Shown: one piece after another, positions 32,338 to 40,965 of the stretch | How the letters are laid out: every line of letters begins with the position of its first letter | How positions within the stretch are numbered: position 1 is the first letter of the stretch | Origin: Massilia sp. NR 4-1 | Lineage (GTDB): Bacteria; Pseudomonadota; Gammaproteobacteria; Burkholderiales; Burkholderiaceae_D | NCBI RefSeq assembly: GCF_001191005.1 | Contig: NZ_CP012201.1 | Coordinates: forward strand, 5,208,001 to 5,272,000 | Reading direction: 5' to 3' | Length of the DNA stretch: 64,000 bases | The notes under the pieces: model-generated | The model's input: only the letters and a program-made list of their open reading frames with translations | What the model was told of the DNA's origin: nothing | The model's database searches: none | Position numbers and translations under genes: made by a program

Positions 32338-33378
32338 ATGAGCCAACCTAATGTTTCCCTGTCCTACCGTGACGCCGGCGTCGATATCGACGCGGGTGAC
32401 GCCTTAGTTGAAGCGATCAAGCCCTTTGCCAAACGCACTCTGCGCGAAGGCGTCATGGGCGGCATCGGCGGTTTCGGCGCGCTGTTCGAGATCAGCAAGA
32501 AGTTCAAGGAGCCCGTTCTGGTGTCCGGCACCGACGGCGTGGGCACCAAGCTGAAACTGGCTTTTGAGCTGAACCGCCACGACACCGTGGGCATCGACCT
32601 GGTGGCCATGAGCGTCAACGACATCCTGGTGCAGGGCGCCGAGCCGCTGTTCTTCCTCGACTACTTCGCCTGCGGCAAACTCGATGTGGCCATTGCGACC
32701 GACGTCATCAAGGGCATCGCCCTCGGTTGCGAACGTTCCGGCTGCGCCCTGATCGGCGGCGAAACGGCCGAAATGCCGAGCATGTACCCGGCCGGCGAAT
32801 ACGACCTGGCCGGCTTCGCCGTCGGCGCGGTGGAAAAATCGAAACTGATCGACGGCAGCAAGATCGCCCCCGGCGACGTGGTGCTGGGCCTGGCCTCGTC
32901 CGGCGCCCACTCCAACGGTTATTCGCTGGTGCGCAAGATCATCGAAGTCGCCAAGCCCGACCTGGACGCCGACTTCCACGGCCGCAAGCTGGCCGACGTG
33001 CTGATGGAACCGACCCGCATCTACGTCAAGCCGCTGCTGGCGCTGATGGAATCGATGGAAGTCAAAGGCCTGGTGCACATCACCGGCGGTGGCCTGGTGG
33101 AAAACATCCCGCGCGTGCTGGCCGATAACCTGACCGCGGAACTGGACGGCTCCTCTTGGACCATGCCGCCGCTGTTCAAATGGCTGCAGGAACATGGTGG
33201 CGTGGCCGACGCCGAAATGCACCGCGTTTTCAACTGCGGCATCGGCATGACCGTGATCGTCTCGGCTGACAACGCCGACGCCGCCATCGCCCAGCTGAGC
33301 GCCGCCGGCGAAACCGTCAGCCGCATCGGCACCATCCGCGCCCGCCAGGAAGGCGAGCACCAGACCATCGTGGTCTGA
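32338..33378 (+). CDS. purM: Phosphoribosylformylglycinamidine cyclo-ligase PurM
   Basis: This 346-residue AIR synthetase closes the imidazole ring in purine synthesis using ATP. The family features are all present: YRDAGVDIDAGDALV at the N-terminus, the signature SGTDGVGTKLKLAF near residue 65, LIGGETAEMP near 140, GLASSGAHSNGYSLVRK near 180 and HITGGGLVENIPRVL near 245. The length is normal and the protein is intact. A strong terminator at 33411-33450 separates it from the convergent phosphofructokinase gene. Confidence 0.97.
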   Translation: MSQPNVSLSYRDAGVDIDAGDALVEAIKPFAKRTLREGVMGGIGGFGALFEISKKFKEPVLVSGTDGVGTKLKLAFELNRHDTVGIDLVAMSVNDILVQGAEPLFFLDYFACGKLDVAIATDVIKGIALGCERSGCALIGGETAEMPSMYPAGEYDLAGFAVGAVEKSKLIDGSKIAPGDVVLGLASSGAHSNGYSLVRKIIEVAKPDLDADFHGRKLADVLMEPTRIYVKPLLALMESMEVKGLVHITGGGLVENIPRVLADNLTAELDGSSWTMPPLFKWLQEHGGVADAEMHRVFNCGIGMTVIVSADNADAAIAQLSAAGETVSRIGTIRARQEGEHQTIVV

Positions 33379-33410
33379 TCCCGGCGGCTGCCGCGCGCAG
33401 CCCCACCCGC

Positions 33411-33450
33411 AAAAAAGGCGGAGCATGCACGGCATGCCCCGCCTTTTTTT
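33411..33450. terminator. Bidirectional terminator between purM and phosphofructokinase
   Basis: GGCGG-A-GCATGC (33417-33428) pairs with GCATGC-C-CCGCC (33432-33443), with one mismatch and a three-base loop. It is flanked by six A's on the left and seven T's on the right, so it can end transcripts from both convergent genes. Confidence 0.88.
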
Positions 33451-33474
33451 CGTCCTTCGGCCAGGAAAGCGCGG

Positions 33475-34689
33475 CTAGCGCTTGAGAATCTTCGGCACCG
33501 GCGCGGGGCGCAGGCGGTAGGCATCGGGCATGCCGGAGCCGAGCAGGGGGCGCAGATAGAGGCGGAAGGCGTCGGTGATGTCGGTGCCGCTGGCGGCGAT
33601 GAATTCATCTTCCATCGTGCGCGTCTTGCCCGCCACGGCTTCCAGCGGCAGCAGATCGTAATCGACCGAGTAGAAGCCGGTGCGGCGGATCGCCACCGAA
33701 CCATCGCGCCCGCCCCACATGGCGAATTGCACCGCCTTCTCGCCCACCTCGCGCGCCTCGCGCTGGTCCACATCCGACACGCAGCCGATGAAGGAGCGCT
33801 GCAGATAGCCGAAGGTGTCGCCGCGCACGCGCTTGATGCCCAGCTTGGCCCGGATCTCGTCGCACAGCAGGTCGGCCAGCGCGCCCGTGCCCGAGAGCTG
33901 CACATTGCCGTGCGCATCGCGCTCGACTTCCTTGGCCAGCAAGGTGGCGATCGGTTCGCCCGAGGCGTCGTGGATGCCTTCCGACACCGCGATCACGCAG
34001 CGCCCGTGCTTCTCGTACATGGTTTTCACATCGGCCAGGAAGCTGTCGAGCGAGAACACGCGCTCGGGTAGATAGATCAGGTGCGGCCCATCGTCCGAGA
34101 ACTTCTTACCGAGCGCGGCAGCGGCCGTGAGAAAGCCCGCATGGCGGCCCATCACCACGCCCACATACACGCCGGGCAGGGAGGCGTTGTCCAGATTGGC
34201 GCCGGCGAAGGCCTGGGCCACGAAGCGCGCGGCCGAGGGGAAGCCGGGCGTGTGGTCGTTGCCCACCAGGTCGTTGTCGATGGTCTTGGGAATGTGGATG
34301 GCGCGCAGCGGATAGCCGGCCGCGCGCGCCTGTTCGCTGACGATGCGCACCGTGTCCGAGGAGTCGTTGCCGCCGATGTAAAAGAAGTGCTCGATCTCAT
34401 GCGCGCGCAGCACCTTGAAGATCTCTTCGCAATACTTCAGGTCGGGCTTGTCGCGCGTGGAACCGAGGGCCGAGGCGGGCGTGGCCGCCACCAGTTCCAG
34501 GTTATTGCTGGTTTCCTGGGTCAGGTCGAGAAAGTCTTCGTTGACGATGCCGCGCACCCCGAACTGGGCGCCATACACCCGCGTCACCTCGCGGAAGCGG
34601 CGCGCTTCCAGCGCCACGCCCACCAGCGACTGGTTGATGACGGCGGTCGGCCCGCCGCCCTGCGCCACCAGAATTTTGCCCGATCCCAT
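33475..34689 (-). CDS. 6-phosphofructokinase, probably pyrophosphate-dependent
   Basis: This 404-residue enzyme phosphorylates fructose 6-phosphate. The N-terminal phosphate loop is QGGGPTAVIN, the substrate motif is PKTIDNDL with the proton-accepting aspartate, and MGRHAGFL follows. Where ATP enzymes have GGDGS, this protein has GGNDS (in FYIGGNDSSDT). Together with the lysine in PKTIDND, this is typical of the PPi-using or mixed branch, so PPi is the likely phosphoryl donor, though this needs assay. The start at 34689 has AGGAAAG upstream; the frame continues upstream into unrelated sequence. Confidence 0.85.
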   Translation of the reverse strand: MGSGKILVAQGGGPTAVINQSLVGVALEARRFREVTRVYGAQFGVRGIVNEDFLDLTQETSNNLELVAATPASALGSTRDKPDLKYCEEIFKVLRAHEIEHFFYIGGNDSSDTVRIVSEQARAAGYPLRAIHIPKTIDNDLVGNDHTPGFPSAARFVAQAFAGANLDNASLPGVYVGVVMGRHAGFLTAAAALGKKFSDDGPHLIYLPERVFSLDSFLADVKTMYEKHGRCVIAVSEGIHDASGEPIATLLAKEVERDAHGNVQLSGTGALADLLCDEIRAKLGIKRVRGDTFGYLQRSFIGCVSDVDQREAREVGEKAVQFAMWGGRDGSVAIRRTGFYSVDYDLLPLEAVAGKTRTMEDEFIAASGTDITDAFRLYLRPLLGSGMPDAYRLRPAPVPKILKR

Positions 34690-34724
34690 GCTCTTTCCTC
34701 CCAGTGCTTGACGGAGCAGCCAGC

Positions 34725-36728
34725 TTACTCCGTTTTCGCCCCCGCGCCGATATTCCGGTCGAGGAATTTTTCGACCCGGCCCCAGAAATCGATGCGGTTT
34801 TTCGGCAGCGCCCAGCCATGGCCTTCTTCCGCGTATTCGACCCATTCGACATCCTTGTTATGCGCTTTCACCGCGTCGCGGAACTTGGTGCCGTGGTAGA
34901 TCGGCACGCGGCGGTCGGCGCCGCCATAAGCCAACAGCAGGGGCTGGCGGATGCGCGCGGCCAGCAGCAGCGGCGACGTGGCTTGCAACTGCTCAGCATC
35001 CTTTTCCGGATCGCCGATCAGCTGCGGCATGCCGTATTCCCGCCAGCGCTCGGAGAGGTCGGACAACGCACTCCAATGGCCGCTATACATCAGCTGGATA
35101 TCGGTGACGCCGACCCAGTTCACCCCACATTTGAACAGCTCCGGATCGCGCAACAGTCCCATTAGCGTGGCATAACCGCCATAGCTGCCGCCGCCGATGC
35201 AGATGCGTTGCGGATCGGCCCAGCCCTGGGCAATGGCCCAGCGCGCACCGTCGGCCACATCGTCCTGCATTTTCAGACCCCACTGCTTGAAACCGGCTTC
35301 CAGATGCGCGCTGCCATAGCCGGTGCTGCCGCGGAAATCCGGCTCCAGTACGGCATAGCCGCGCGAGGCGAGAAACTGGGCTTCCGGATTCCAGCCCCAG
35401 ATGCTGGCGCGCGCCCAGGGGCCGCCATGAACGAGGACCAGCAAAGGCAGCTTCTTGCCTTTGCTGCCGTTAGGCAGGGTCAGCAGGGCGGGGATTTCCA
35501 GCCCGTCGCGTGCCTTATAGCGCAGGAACTGCTGTGGTGCCATGCGCGCCGGATCGATCCGGCTATAGCTTTCGCCCACTTTGTTGAAGGTCTTGGCTTG
35601 CGTGGTGTAGATATAGGTCAGGGGCGGCTGGCGGTCGGATTCGGCCGTGACCAGTACATTGTCGGTTTCCGGTCGCGCCGGCAGGTCGATGCGGTTGATG
35701 GTGTGAGGCAGGCGTGCGTCGACATCGTCCTGCACCTTCTTCATGGCGGTATCGATCCAGCTGGTTTCCCAGGCTTCGCTCAGATGGCGCACGCCCAGCA
35801 GCTTGCCCTTGCCGAAGATGAGGCGGCCGCTGAAATCGAAACCGTCGAGCTGCACCAGCGGCTCCTTGCTGATCTTGCCGCTCTGGCTATCGAACACATG
35901 TACGGCCGCCTTGTCGCCGTACTGGCGCGAACGGACATACAACTGCTTGTCCGGGCCGAAAGCCAATGGTGTAAAGGCGTCGCTGCCGGGCTTATACACA
36001 TCGAAGGTATGCAGCTTGCGCCAGCCATTGTCGGCCGCCTCGCGCAAATACAGAATGGCCGTCCCCTTGTCGAACGCCCAGGCCAGGCGCGGCTCGCCCT
36101 GGTAGTCGAGCAGCCAGTCTTCCGTGTCGGCCGGGCGCAGCACCGCCGTGGACTGGCCCGTGCGCGTATTCAGGCGCAGCAAACCTTCGCGGCGTAGCAC
36201 GCCGGGCCACTCGTATTTGCGGTCCGCCACATACACATAATCGGAATCCTGGGCGCCGGTTTGCTCCAGCATGAAGGTATGCCAGGGCAGCAGGGTACGG
36301 ATGCTGCGCTCGCGCAAAGTGGCGCCGCTGCGGTCGGCCAGCTGGCGCAAGTGCTGGCCGTCGCGGTCCACGGCGTACAGGCCGGGACCGTATTCGATAT
36401 CGCGCAGCCCCAGCCGTTTATCCTCGGTATCGAACAGCAGGCGTTCCTCGCTGATCCAGTGCACGTTGCCGACATCCGCATCGGAAAACTGGGCGACTTT
36501 CCGCGCGCTGTTATTGACCAGGTCGACCACGACCAGCCCTTCGCGGCCGCCGCGCGCCGCCACCTTGGCGGCCAGGTATTTGCCGCTGGGCGAGAGCAGG
36601 GCTTGGCTGAATTCGGGCTGCTCGAAGAAATATTCGATCGGAATGGGCGCCGCCGCAGCGGCGCCATGAAGCAGGCTGCTTGCGGCAGCCAGGATGGCAG
36701 CAAGGGCAGGGAAGTGGTGGGTGGGCAT
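34725..36728 (-). CDS. Secreted S9-family peptidase (prolyl oligopeptidase-like), copy 1
   Basis: This 667-residue protein has an N-terminal signal peptide (HFPALAAILAAASSLLHGAAAA), a beta-propeller-like region and a C-terminal alpha/beta-hydrolase domain. The catalytic triad is visible: Ser in GGGSYGGYA near residue 514, Asp in YGGADRRVP and His in EEGHGW. Such enzymes cleave short peptides in the periplasm or outside the cell. It is the last of three tandem paralogues on the minus strand. The ATG at 36728 is chosen; a TTG at 36743 also opens the frame. No Shine-Dalgarno sequence is visible, and the start lies in the arm of an AT-rich dyad. Confidence 0.88.
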   Translation of the reverse strand: MPTHHFPALAAILAAASSLLHGAAAAAPIPIEYFFEQPEFSQALLSPSGKYLAAKVAARGGREGLVVVDLVNNSARKVAQFSDADVGNVHWISEERLLFDTEDKRLGLRDIEYGPGLYAVDRDGQHLRQLADRSGATLRERSIRTLLPWHTFMLEQTGAQDSDYVYVADRKYEWPGVLRREGLLRLNTRTGQSTAVLRPADTEDWLLDYQGEPRLAWAFDKGTAILYLREAADNGWRKLHTFDVYKPGSDAFTPLAFGPDKQLYVRSRQYGDKAAVHVFDSQSGKISKEPLVQLDGFDFSGRLIFGKGKLLGVRHLSEAWETSWIDTAMKKVQDDVDARLPHTINRIDLPARPETDNVLVTAESDRQPPLTYIYTTQAKTFNKVGESYSRIDPARMAPQQFLRYKARDGLEIPALLTLPNGSKGKKLPLLVLVHGGPWARASIWGWNPEAQFLASRGYAVLEPDFRGSTGYGSAHLEAGFKQWGLKMQDDVADGARWAIAQGWADPQRICIGGGSYGGYATLMGLLRDPELFKCGVNWVGVTDIQLMYSGHWSALSDLSERWREYGMPQLIGDPEKDAEQLQATSPLLLAARIRQPLLLAYGGADRRVPIYHGTKFRDAVKAHNKDVEWVEYAEEGHGWALPKNRIDFWGRVEKFLDRNIGAGAKTE

Positions 36729-36761
36729 GATTTTAATTATCAATTAAATAATTAAAATCAT
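36727..36761. repeat. AT-rich perfect dyad at the start of S9 peptidase copy 1
   Basis: ATGATTTTAATTA (36727-36739) and TAATTAAAATCAT (36749-36761) are perfect 13-base inverted arms around a nine-base spacer. On the minus strand the 3' arm includes the first two bases of the copy 1 start codon. The block stands out from the GC-rich surroundings. It could be an operator for a repressor or an RNA hairpin covering the start. Confidence 0.75.
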
Positions 36762-36786
36762 AGCCCATAAGTAATATTTTTATAAC

Positions 36787-38829
36787 TTATTTTACTGGCG
36801 GCGCGCTCTGGCCCTGATCGCTGCGGCTGGCCCCCGTGCCGATATTCCGGTCGAGGAATTTCTCCACCCGGCCCCAGAAATCGATGCGGTTTTTCGGCAG
36901 CGCCCAGCCATGGCCTTCTTCCGCGTATTCGACCCATTCGACATCCTTGTTATGCGCTTTCACCGCGTCACGGAACTTGGTGCCGTGGTAGATCGGCACG
37001 CGCTGGTCGGCGCCGCCATAGGCCAGCAGCAGGGGCTGGCGGATGCGCGCGGCCAGCAGCAGCGGCGACGTGGCTTTCAATTGCTCCGCGTCTTTTTCCG
37101 GATCGCCGATCAGCTGCGGCATGCCGTATTCCTTCCATTGTTCCGACAGGTCGGAAATGGCGCTCCAGTGGCCGCTGTACATCAGCTGGATGTCGGTGAC
37201 GCCGACCCAGTTGATGCCGCATTTGAACAGCTCGGGATTGCGCGCCAGGCCCATCAGCGTGGCATAGCCGCCATAGCTGGCGCCGGCGATGCAGATGCGC
37301 TGCGCATCGGCCACGCCCTCGGCGATGGCCCACTTGGCGCCGTCGGCGATATCGTCCTGCATCTTCAAGCCCCATTGCTTGAAACCGGCTTGTAGGTGGC
37401 GCGCGCCGAAACCGGTGCTGCCACGGAACTCCGGTTCCAGCACGGCATAGCCGCGCGAGGCCAGGAACTGGGCGTTGGCATCCCAGCCCCAGCTGTTGCC
37501 GCGCACCCAGGGGCCGCCGTGTACCAGCACCACCAGCGGCAGTTTCTGGCCCTCCTTATCGTTGGGCAGGGTCAAGAGGGCGGGAATTTCCAGACCGTCG
37601 CGCGCCTTGTAGCGCAGGAAGCGCTGGCCGCCCATCTCAGCAGCGCGGATCTGGGGGCGGCTGTCGCCGACCTTGTTAAAGGTCTTGCTCTCGCTGTTAT
37701 AGATCAGGGTCACCGCGGGCTGGCGGTCGGAATAGGCGCGCACCAGCACATTCGGCGTTTCGGGACGGCTCGGCACGGTCAGCAGATTAACCGTGTTCGG
37801 CAGCTTGGCGTCGATTTCGGCCTGCATCTGCTTCATGTCCGGATCCAGCCACAGCGTGTCGCGCGCTTCGCGCACATAGCGGATGCCGAGCAGCTTGCCG
37901 CGCCCAAAAATCAGGTGGCCGGAAAAATCGAAGCCGTCGAGTTCGATCAGGGGCTTGACGCTGACCTGGCCGGTGGCCAGGTCCAGGGTATGCACCGCCT
38001 TCTTGTCGTTCCCGGGATGGTAGCTGACCACATACAGCGTGCCGTCCGGGCCGAAGGCGAGCGGATCGAAGCCTTGTTTGGCGACGCCATAGGCATTGAA
38101 GGACGCCAGCTTGCGCCAGCTGCTTTTCTCGCCGTCCGGCTCGCGCAGATAAATGGTCTGCACGCCTTTCTCGTGGCCCCAGGTCAGGCGCGGTTCGCCC
38201 TTGTCGTCCAGCATCCAGCTGCGGGTATCGGCGGGCCGGCCGAACGACGTCACATGGCCGTTGCGCGTGTTCAGGCGCAGCAATTCCTCGTAGCGCAGTT
38301 CGCCCGGTCCGTCCATTTTCTGGCTGCGCACATAAACGTATTCGGAATTCTGCGCGCCGCGCTGGCCCATCATATAGGTATGCCAGGGCAGCAGGCGCGC
38401 CGCGCCGGCCGACTGGATGAAGCCGGGATTGCGGTTGACCAGTTGGCGGAAATTCTTGCCGTCGCGGTCGACCGCGAACATGCCGGGCGCGAAGCGGCGG
38501 TCGCCCACGCCGATGCGTTTGTCGATGGTGTCGAACAGCAGCCGGTCCTCGTTGACCCATTGCACGTGGTCGACATCGGCGTCGGCGAAGCGGGCCACCA
38601 CCTGTATCGAGATCTGGCTCAGATCGACCACGGCCAGCCCTTCGCGCCGGTCGGCGCCGCCGACCTTGGCTGCCAGGAATTTGCCGCTGGGCGAGAGCAC
38701 GGCTTCGCCGAAATCGGCATTGTCGAAGAAGGCGGCCAGCGGCACCGGCGCGGCGGGCGGTGTAGCCTGGGCCACCGGCGCCGCCAGGGAAATGCTGAGA
38801 ACAAGGCCCAGCAGGGCGGCGATTTTCAT
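36787..38829 (-). CDS. Secreted S9-family peptidase, copy 2
   Basis: This 680-residue paralogue has a signal peptide (ALLGLVLSISLAAPVAQA), a propeller-like region and a peptidase S9 domain with Ser in AGASYGGYA, Asp in YGGADQRVP and His in EEGHGW. Its C-terminal catalytic region is almost identical to copy 1 (same residues from SPLLLAARIRQPLL to FLDRNIG except at one position), while the N-terminal half is much more diverged. Its start overlaps the stop of copy 3 (ATGA), so those two are coupled; the gap to copy 1 is 58 bases. Confidence 0.9.
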   Translation of the reverse strand: MKIAALLGLVLSISLAAPVAQATPPAAPVPLAAFFDNADFGEAVLSPSGKFLAAKVGGADRREGLAVVDLSQISIQVVARFADADVDHVQWVNEDRLLFDTIDKRIGVGDRRFAPGMFAVDRDGKNFRQLVNRNPGFIQSAGAARLLPWHTYMMGQRGAQNSEYVYVRSQKMDGPGELRYEELLRLNTRNGHVTSFGRPADTRSWMLDDKGEPRLTWGHEKGVQTIYLREPDGEKSSWRKLASFNAYGVAKQGFDPLAFGPDGTLYVVSYHPGNDKKAVHTLDLATGQVSVKPLIELDGFDFSGHLIFGRGKLLGIRYVREARDTLWLDPDMKQMQAEIDAKLPNTVNLLTVPSRPETPNVLVRAYSDRQPAVTLIYNSESKTFNKVGDSRPQIRAAEMGGQRFLRYKARDGLEIPALLTLPNDKEGQKLPLVVLVHGGPWVRGNSWGWDANAQFLASRGYAVLEPEFRGSTGFGARHLQAGFKQWGLKMQDDIADGAKWAIAEGVADAQRICIAGASYGGYATLMGLARNPELFKCGINWVGVTDIQLMYSGHWSAISDLSEQWKEYGMPQLIGDPEKDAEQLKATSPLLLAARIRQPLLLAYGGADQRVPIYHGTKFRDAVKAHNKDVEWVEYAEEGHGWALPKNRIDFWGRVEKFLDRNIGTGASRSDQGQSAPPVK

Positions 38830-40892
38830 GGCGCGGACTCCTTGGGCGCAGCGGCGGCGGGCTGCTTATTGTGTTGGGAAGCGGGGCCGATATTGCGGTC
38901 CAGGAATTTTTCGACCCGGCGCCAGAAATCGATACGGTTGTGCGGCAGCGCCCAGCCATGGCCTTCTTCCGGATACACGATCCATTCGACATCCTTGTTG
39001 GTGGCGCTGACGGCGTCGCGGAATTTATTGCCATGGAACTGGGGCACGCGCATGTCCGAACCGCCATAGGCCATCAATAGCGGCTGTTTCAGGCGATGGG
39101 CTTGCAGCAGCGGCGAGGTGGCCTTCAATTGTTCGGCATCCTTTTCCAGGTCGCCGATCATCTGCGGCATGCCATAACGCTTCCAGAACAGGGAGAAATC
39201 CGAATGGCTGGCCCAGGTATCGGTGTACATCAGCTTGATGTCGGTGACGCCCACCCAGTTGACGCCGCACTTGTACAGCTCGGGATCATTGATCAAGCCC
39301 ATCAGTGTGGCATAGCCGCCATAGCTGGCGCCGGCGATGCAGATGCGCTGCGGATCGACCAGGCCCTGGGCGATGGCCCAGCGTGCGCCGTCGGCGATAT
39401 CGTCCTGCATCTTCAAACCCCATTGCTTAAAGCCGGCAAAGAAGTGGCGCGCGCCAAAGCCCCTGCTGCCGCGAAATTCCGGCTCCAGCACGGCATAGCC
39501 GCGCGAGGCGAGAAATTGCGAATCGGAATGCCAGCCCCAGCTGTTGCCGCGCACATAGGGGCCGCCGTGCACCAGCACCACCAGCGGCAGCTTCTGGCCT
39601 TTGGCATGGGCGGGAACGGTCAGCAGGGCGGGGATGGGCAGGCCGTCGCCTGCCTTGTAGCGCAGGAATTGCTGCTGCGCCATCTGCTGCGGCTGGATCT
39701 GGCTGCGGCTGCTGCCCACCTGGTTCAGCTTCTTGCTGGCCCGATGGTAGATATAGGTCAGGACAGGCTGGCGGTCGGAATAGGACTGCACCAGCAGATT
39801 GGGCGCATCCGCCTGCTGTGGCGGACTCAACAGATTGACCGTGTCCGGCAGCAGGGCGTCGACCTCTTCCTGCAGCGCTTGCATGGCTGGGTCCAGCCAC
39901 TGCGTGCCCAGGGCGTCGCTGGTAAAGCGCAGGCCGATCAGGGTGTCATTGCGGAACAGCAGATAGCCATCGAAGTCATAGCCATCCAGCAGTACCAGCG
40001 GCTCCTTGCTGAGTTTGCCGGTGGCCAGGTCCAGGGTGTGCACGGCGGCCTTGTCGCCGGCCGCGGTGCTGCTGACATACAGCTTGTCGTCGGCGGTCAG
40101 GGCCAGCGGGGTGAACGATCCCTCGCTCTTGCCCACGGCGGCAAAGCTGGCGATCTGGCGCCACTCCTGCTGGCCTTGCGCGCGCACATAGATTTTTCTC
40201 AGGTTTTTTTCCACGCCGACGCTAAGCCGGGGCTCGCCCCGGGTGTCGAGCAGCCAGCCCATGGAATCGGGTGGGCGCGGCACATATTTGGTCTGGCCGG
40301 TGAGCGTGTTCAGGCGCAGCAGCTCTTCGAAGACCAATTCGTCCGCATTTTCATTCTGAAAATTATGCTTGGTGACGTAGACATATTCCGAATCCATGCT
40401 GCCGCTCTGGGGCAGCATGGCGTGATACCAGGGCAGCATCCGCGCCGCCCCGGGCGCGCTTAGGAGGCGGCCGGTACGGTTGACCAGCTGGCGGTAATTG
40501 CCGCCGTCGCGGTCGACCGCGAACAGGCCAGGCGCATGTGTCGCATCGCCTTGGCCGACATTGCGGTCGGTCAGGTTGAAGATCAGGCGCTGGTCGCTGA
40601 TCCACTGGAAGTCCCGGATATCGGCCGTGGCAAACTGGGCCACGACCTTGGCCTGATTGTTTTGCAGGTCGACCACGATCAGCCGCATGCGCTGGCCGTT
40701 ATGACTGGCCTTGGCCGCCACGTAGTTGCCGCTGGGCGAGAGGCGGGCTTCGCTGAACTCCTGATTGGCGAAGAAGGCTTCGATCGGCACCGGCGCCGCC
40801 GCCGCCGCCGGCACAACCGCGCCGGCGGCCAGGCCGAGGGCGAAAGCCAGCGCCCGCAAACCGGGGCCGAGGACGTTGATTTTGCTGAGCAT
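38826..40892 (-). CDS. Secreted S9-family peptidase, copy 3
   Basis: This 688-residue protein is the first transcribed of the three tandem S9 peptidases. A signal peptide (ALAFALGLAAGAVVPAAAAA) is followed by a propeller-like region and a catalytic domain with Ser in AGASYGGYA, Asp in YGGSDMRVP and His in EEGHGW. It is the most divergent copy in the catalytic domain. The start at 40892 has GAGAT upstream and puts the signal peptide at the N-terminus; an upstream frame to 41000 overlaps the symporter gene. A promoter-like sequence lies at 40924-40952. Confidence 0.9.
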   Translation of the reverse strand: MLSKINVLGPGLRALAFALGLAAGAVVPAAAAAPVPIEAFFANQEFSEARLSPSGNYVAAKASHNGQRMRLIVVDLQNNQAKVVAQFATADIRDFQWISDQRLIFNLTDRNVGQGDATHAPGLFAVDRDGGNYRQLVNRTGRLLSAPGAARMLPWYHAMLPQSGSMDSEYVYVTKHNFQNENADELVFEELLRLNTLTGQTKYVPRPPDSMGWLLDTRGEPRLSVGVEKNLRKIYVRAQGQQEWRQIASFAAVGKSEGSFTPLALTADDKLYVSSTAAGDKAAVHTLDLATGKLSKEPLVLLDGYDFDGYLLFRNDTLIGLRFTSDALGTQWLDPAMQALQEEVDALLPDTVNLLSPPQQADAPNLLVQSYSDRQPVLTYIYHRASKKLNQVGSSRSQIQPQQMAQQQFLRYKAGDGLPIPALLTVPAHAKGQKLPLVVLVHGGPYVRGNSWGWHSDSQFLASRGYAVLEPEFRGSRGFGARHFFAGFKQWGLKMQDDIADGARWAIAQGLVDPQRICIAGASYGGYATLMGLINDPELYKCGVNWVGVTDIKLMYTDTWASHSDFSLFWKRYGMPQMIGDLEKDAEQLKATSPLLQAHRLKQPLLMAYGGSDMRVPQFHGNKFRDAVSATNKDVEWIVYPEEGHGWALPHNRIDFWRRVEKFLDRNIGPASQHNKQPAAAAPKESAP

Positions 40893-40923
40893 AGGGATCT
40901 CTTGCTTATTCAATAATTTCCCT

Positions 40924-40952
40924 ACAGTATCACCGCCTTGTCGCATTGGCAA
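40924..40952 (-). promoter_or_regulatory. Possible promoter of the S9 peptidase operon
   Basis: Read on the minus strand, TTGCCA (40952-40947) and TACTGT (40929-40924) are separated by 17 bases. The -35 matches consensus in five of six positions and the -10 in three. It lies 32 bases upstream of the copy 3 start, in the gap after the symporter stop. Confidence 0.42.
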
Positions 40953-40965
40953 TGGTGGTGGGCTT

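Noticed and set aside
36730..36760. Fur-box interpretation of the AT-rich dyad
   Set aside because: It has TAAT elements but does not fit the GATAAT-type repeat pattern, and the neighbouring peptidases give no iron context.
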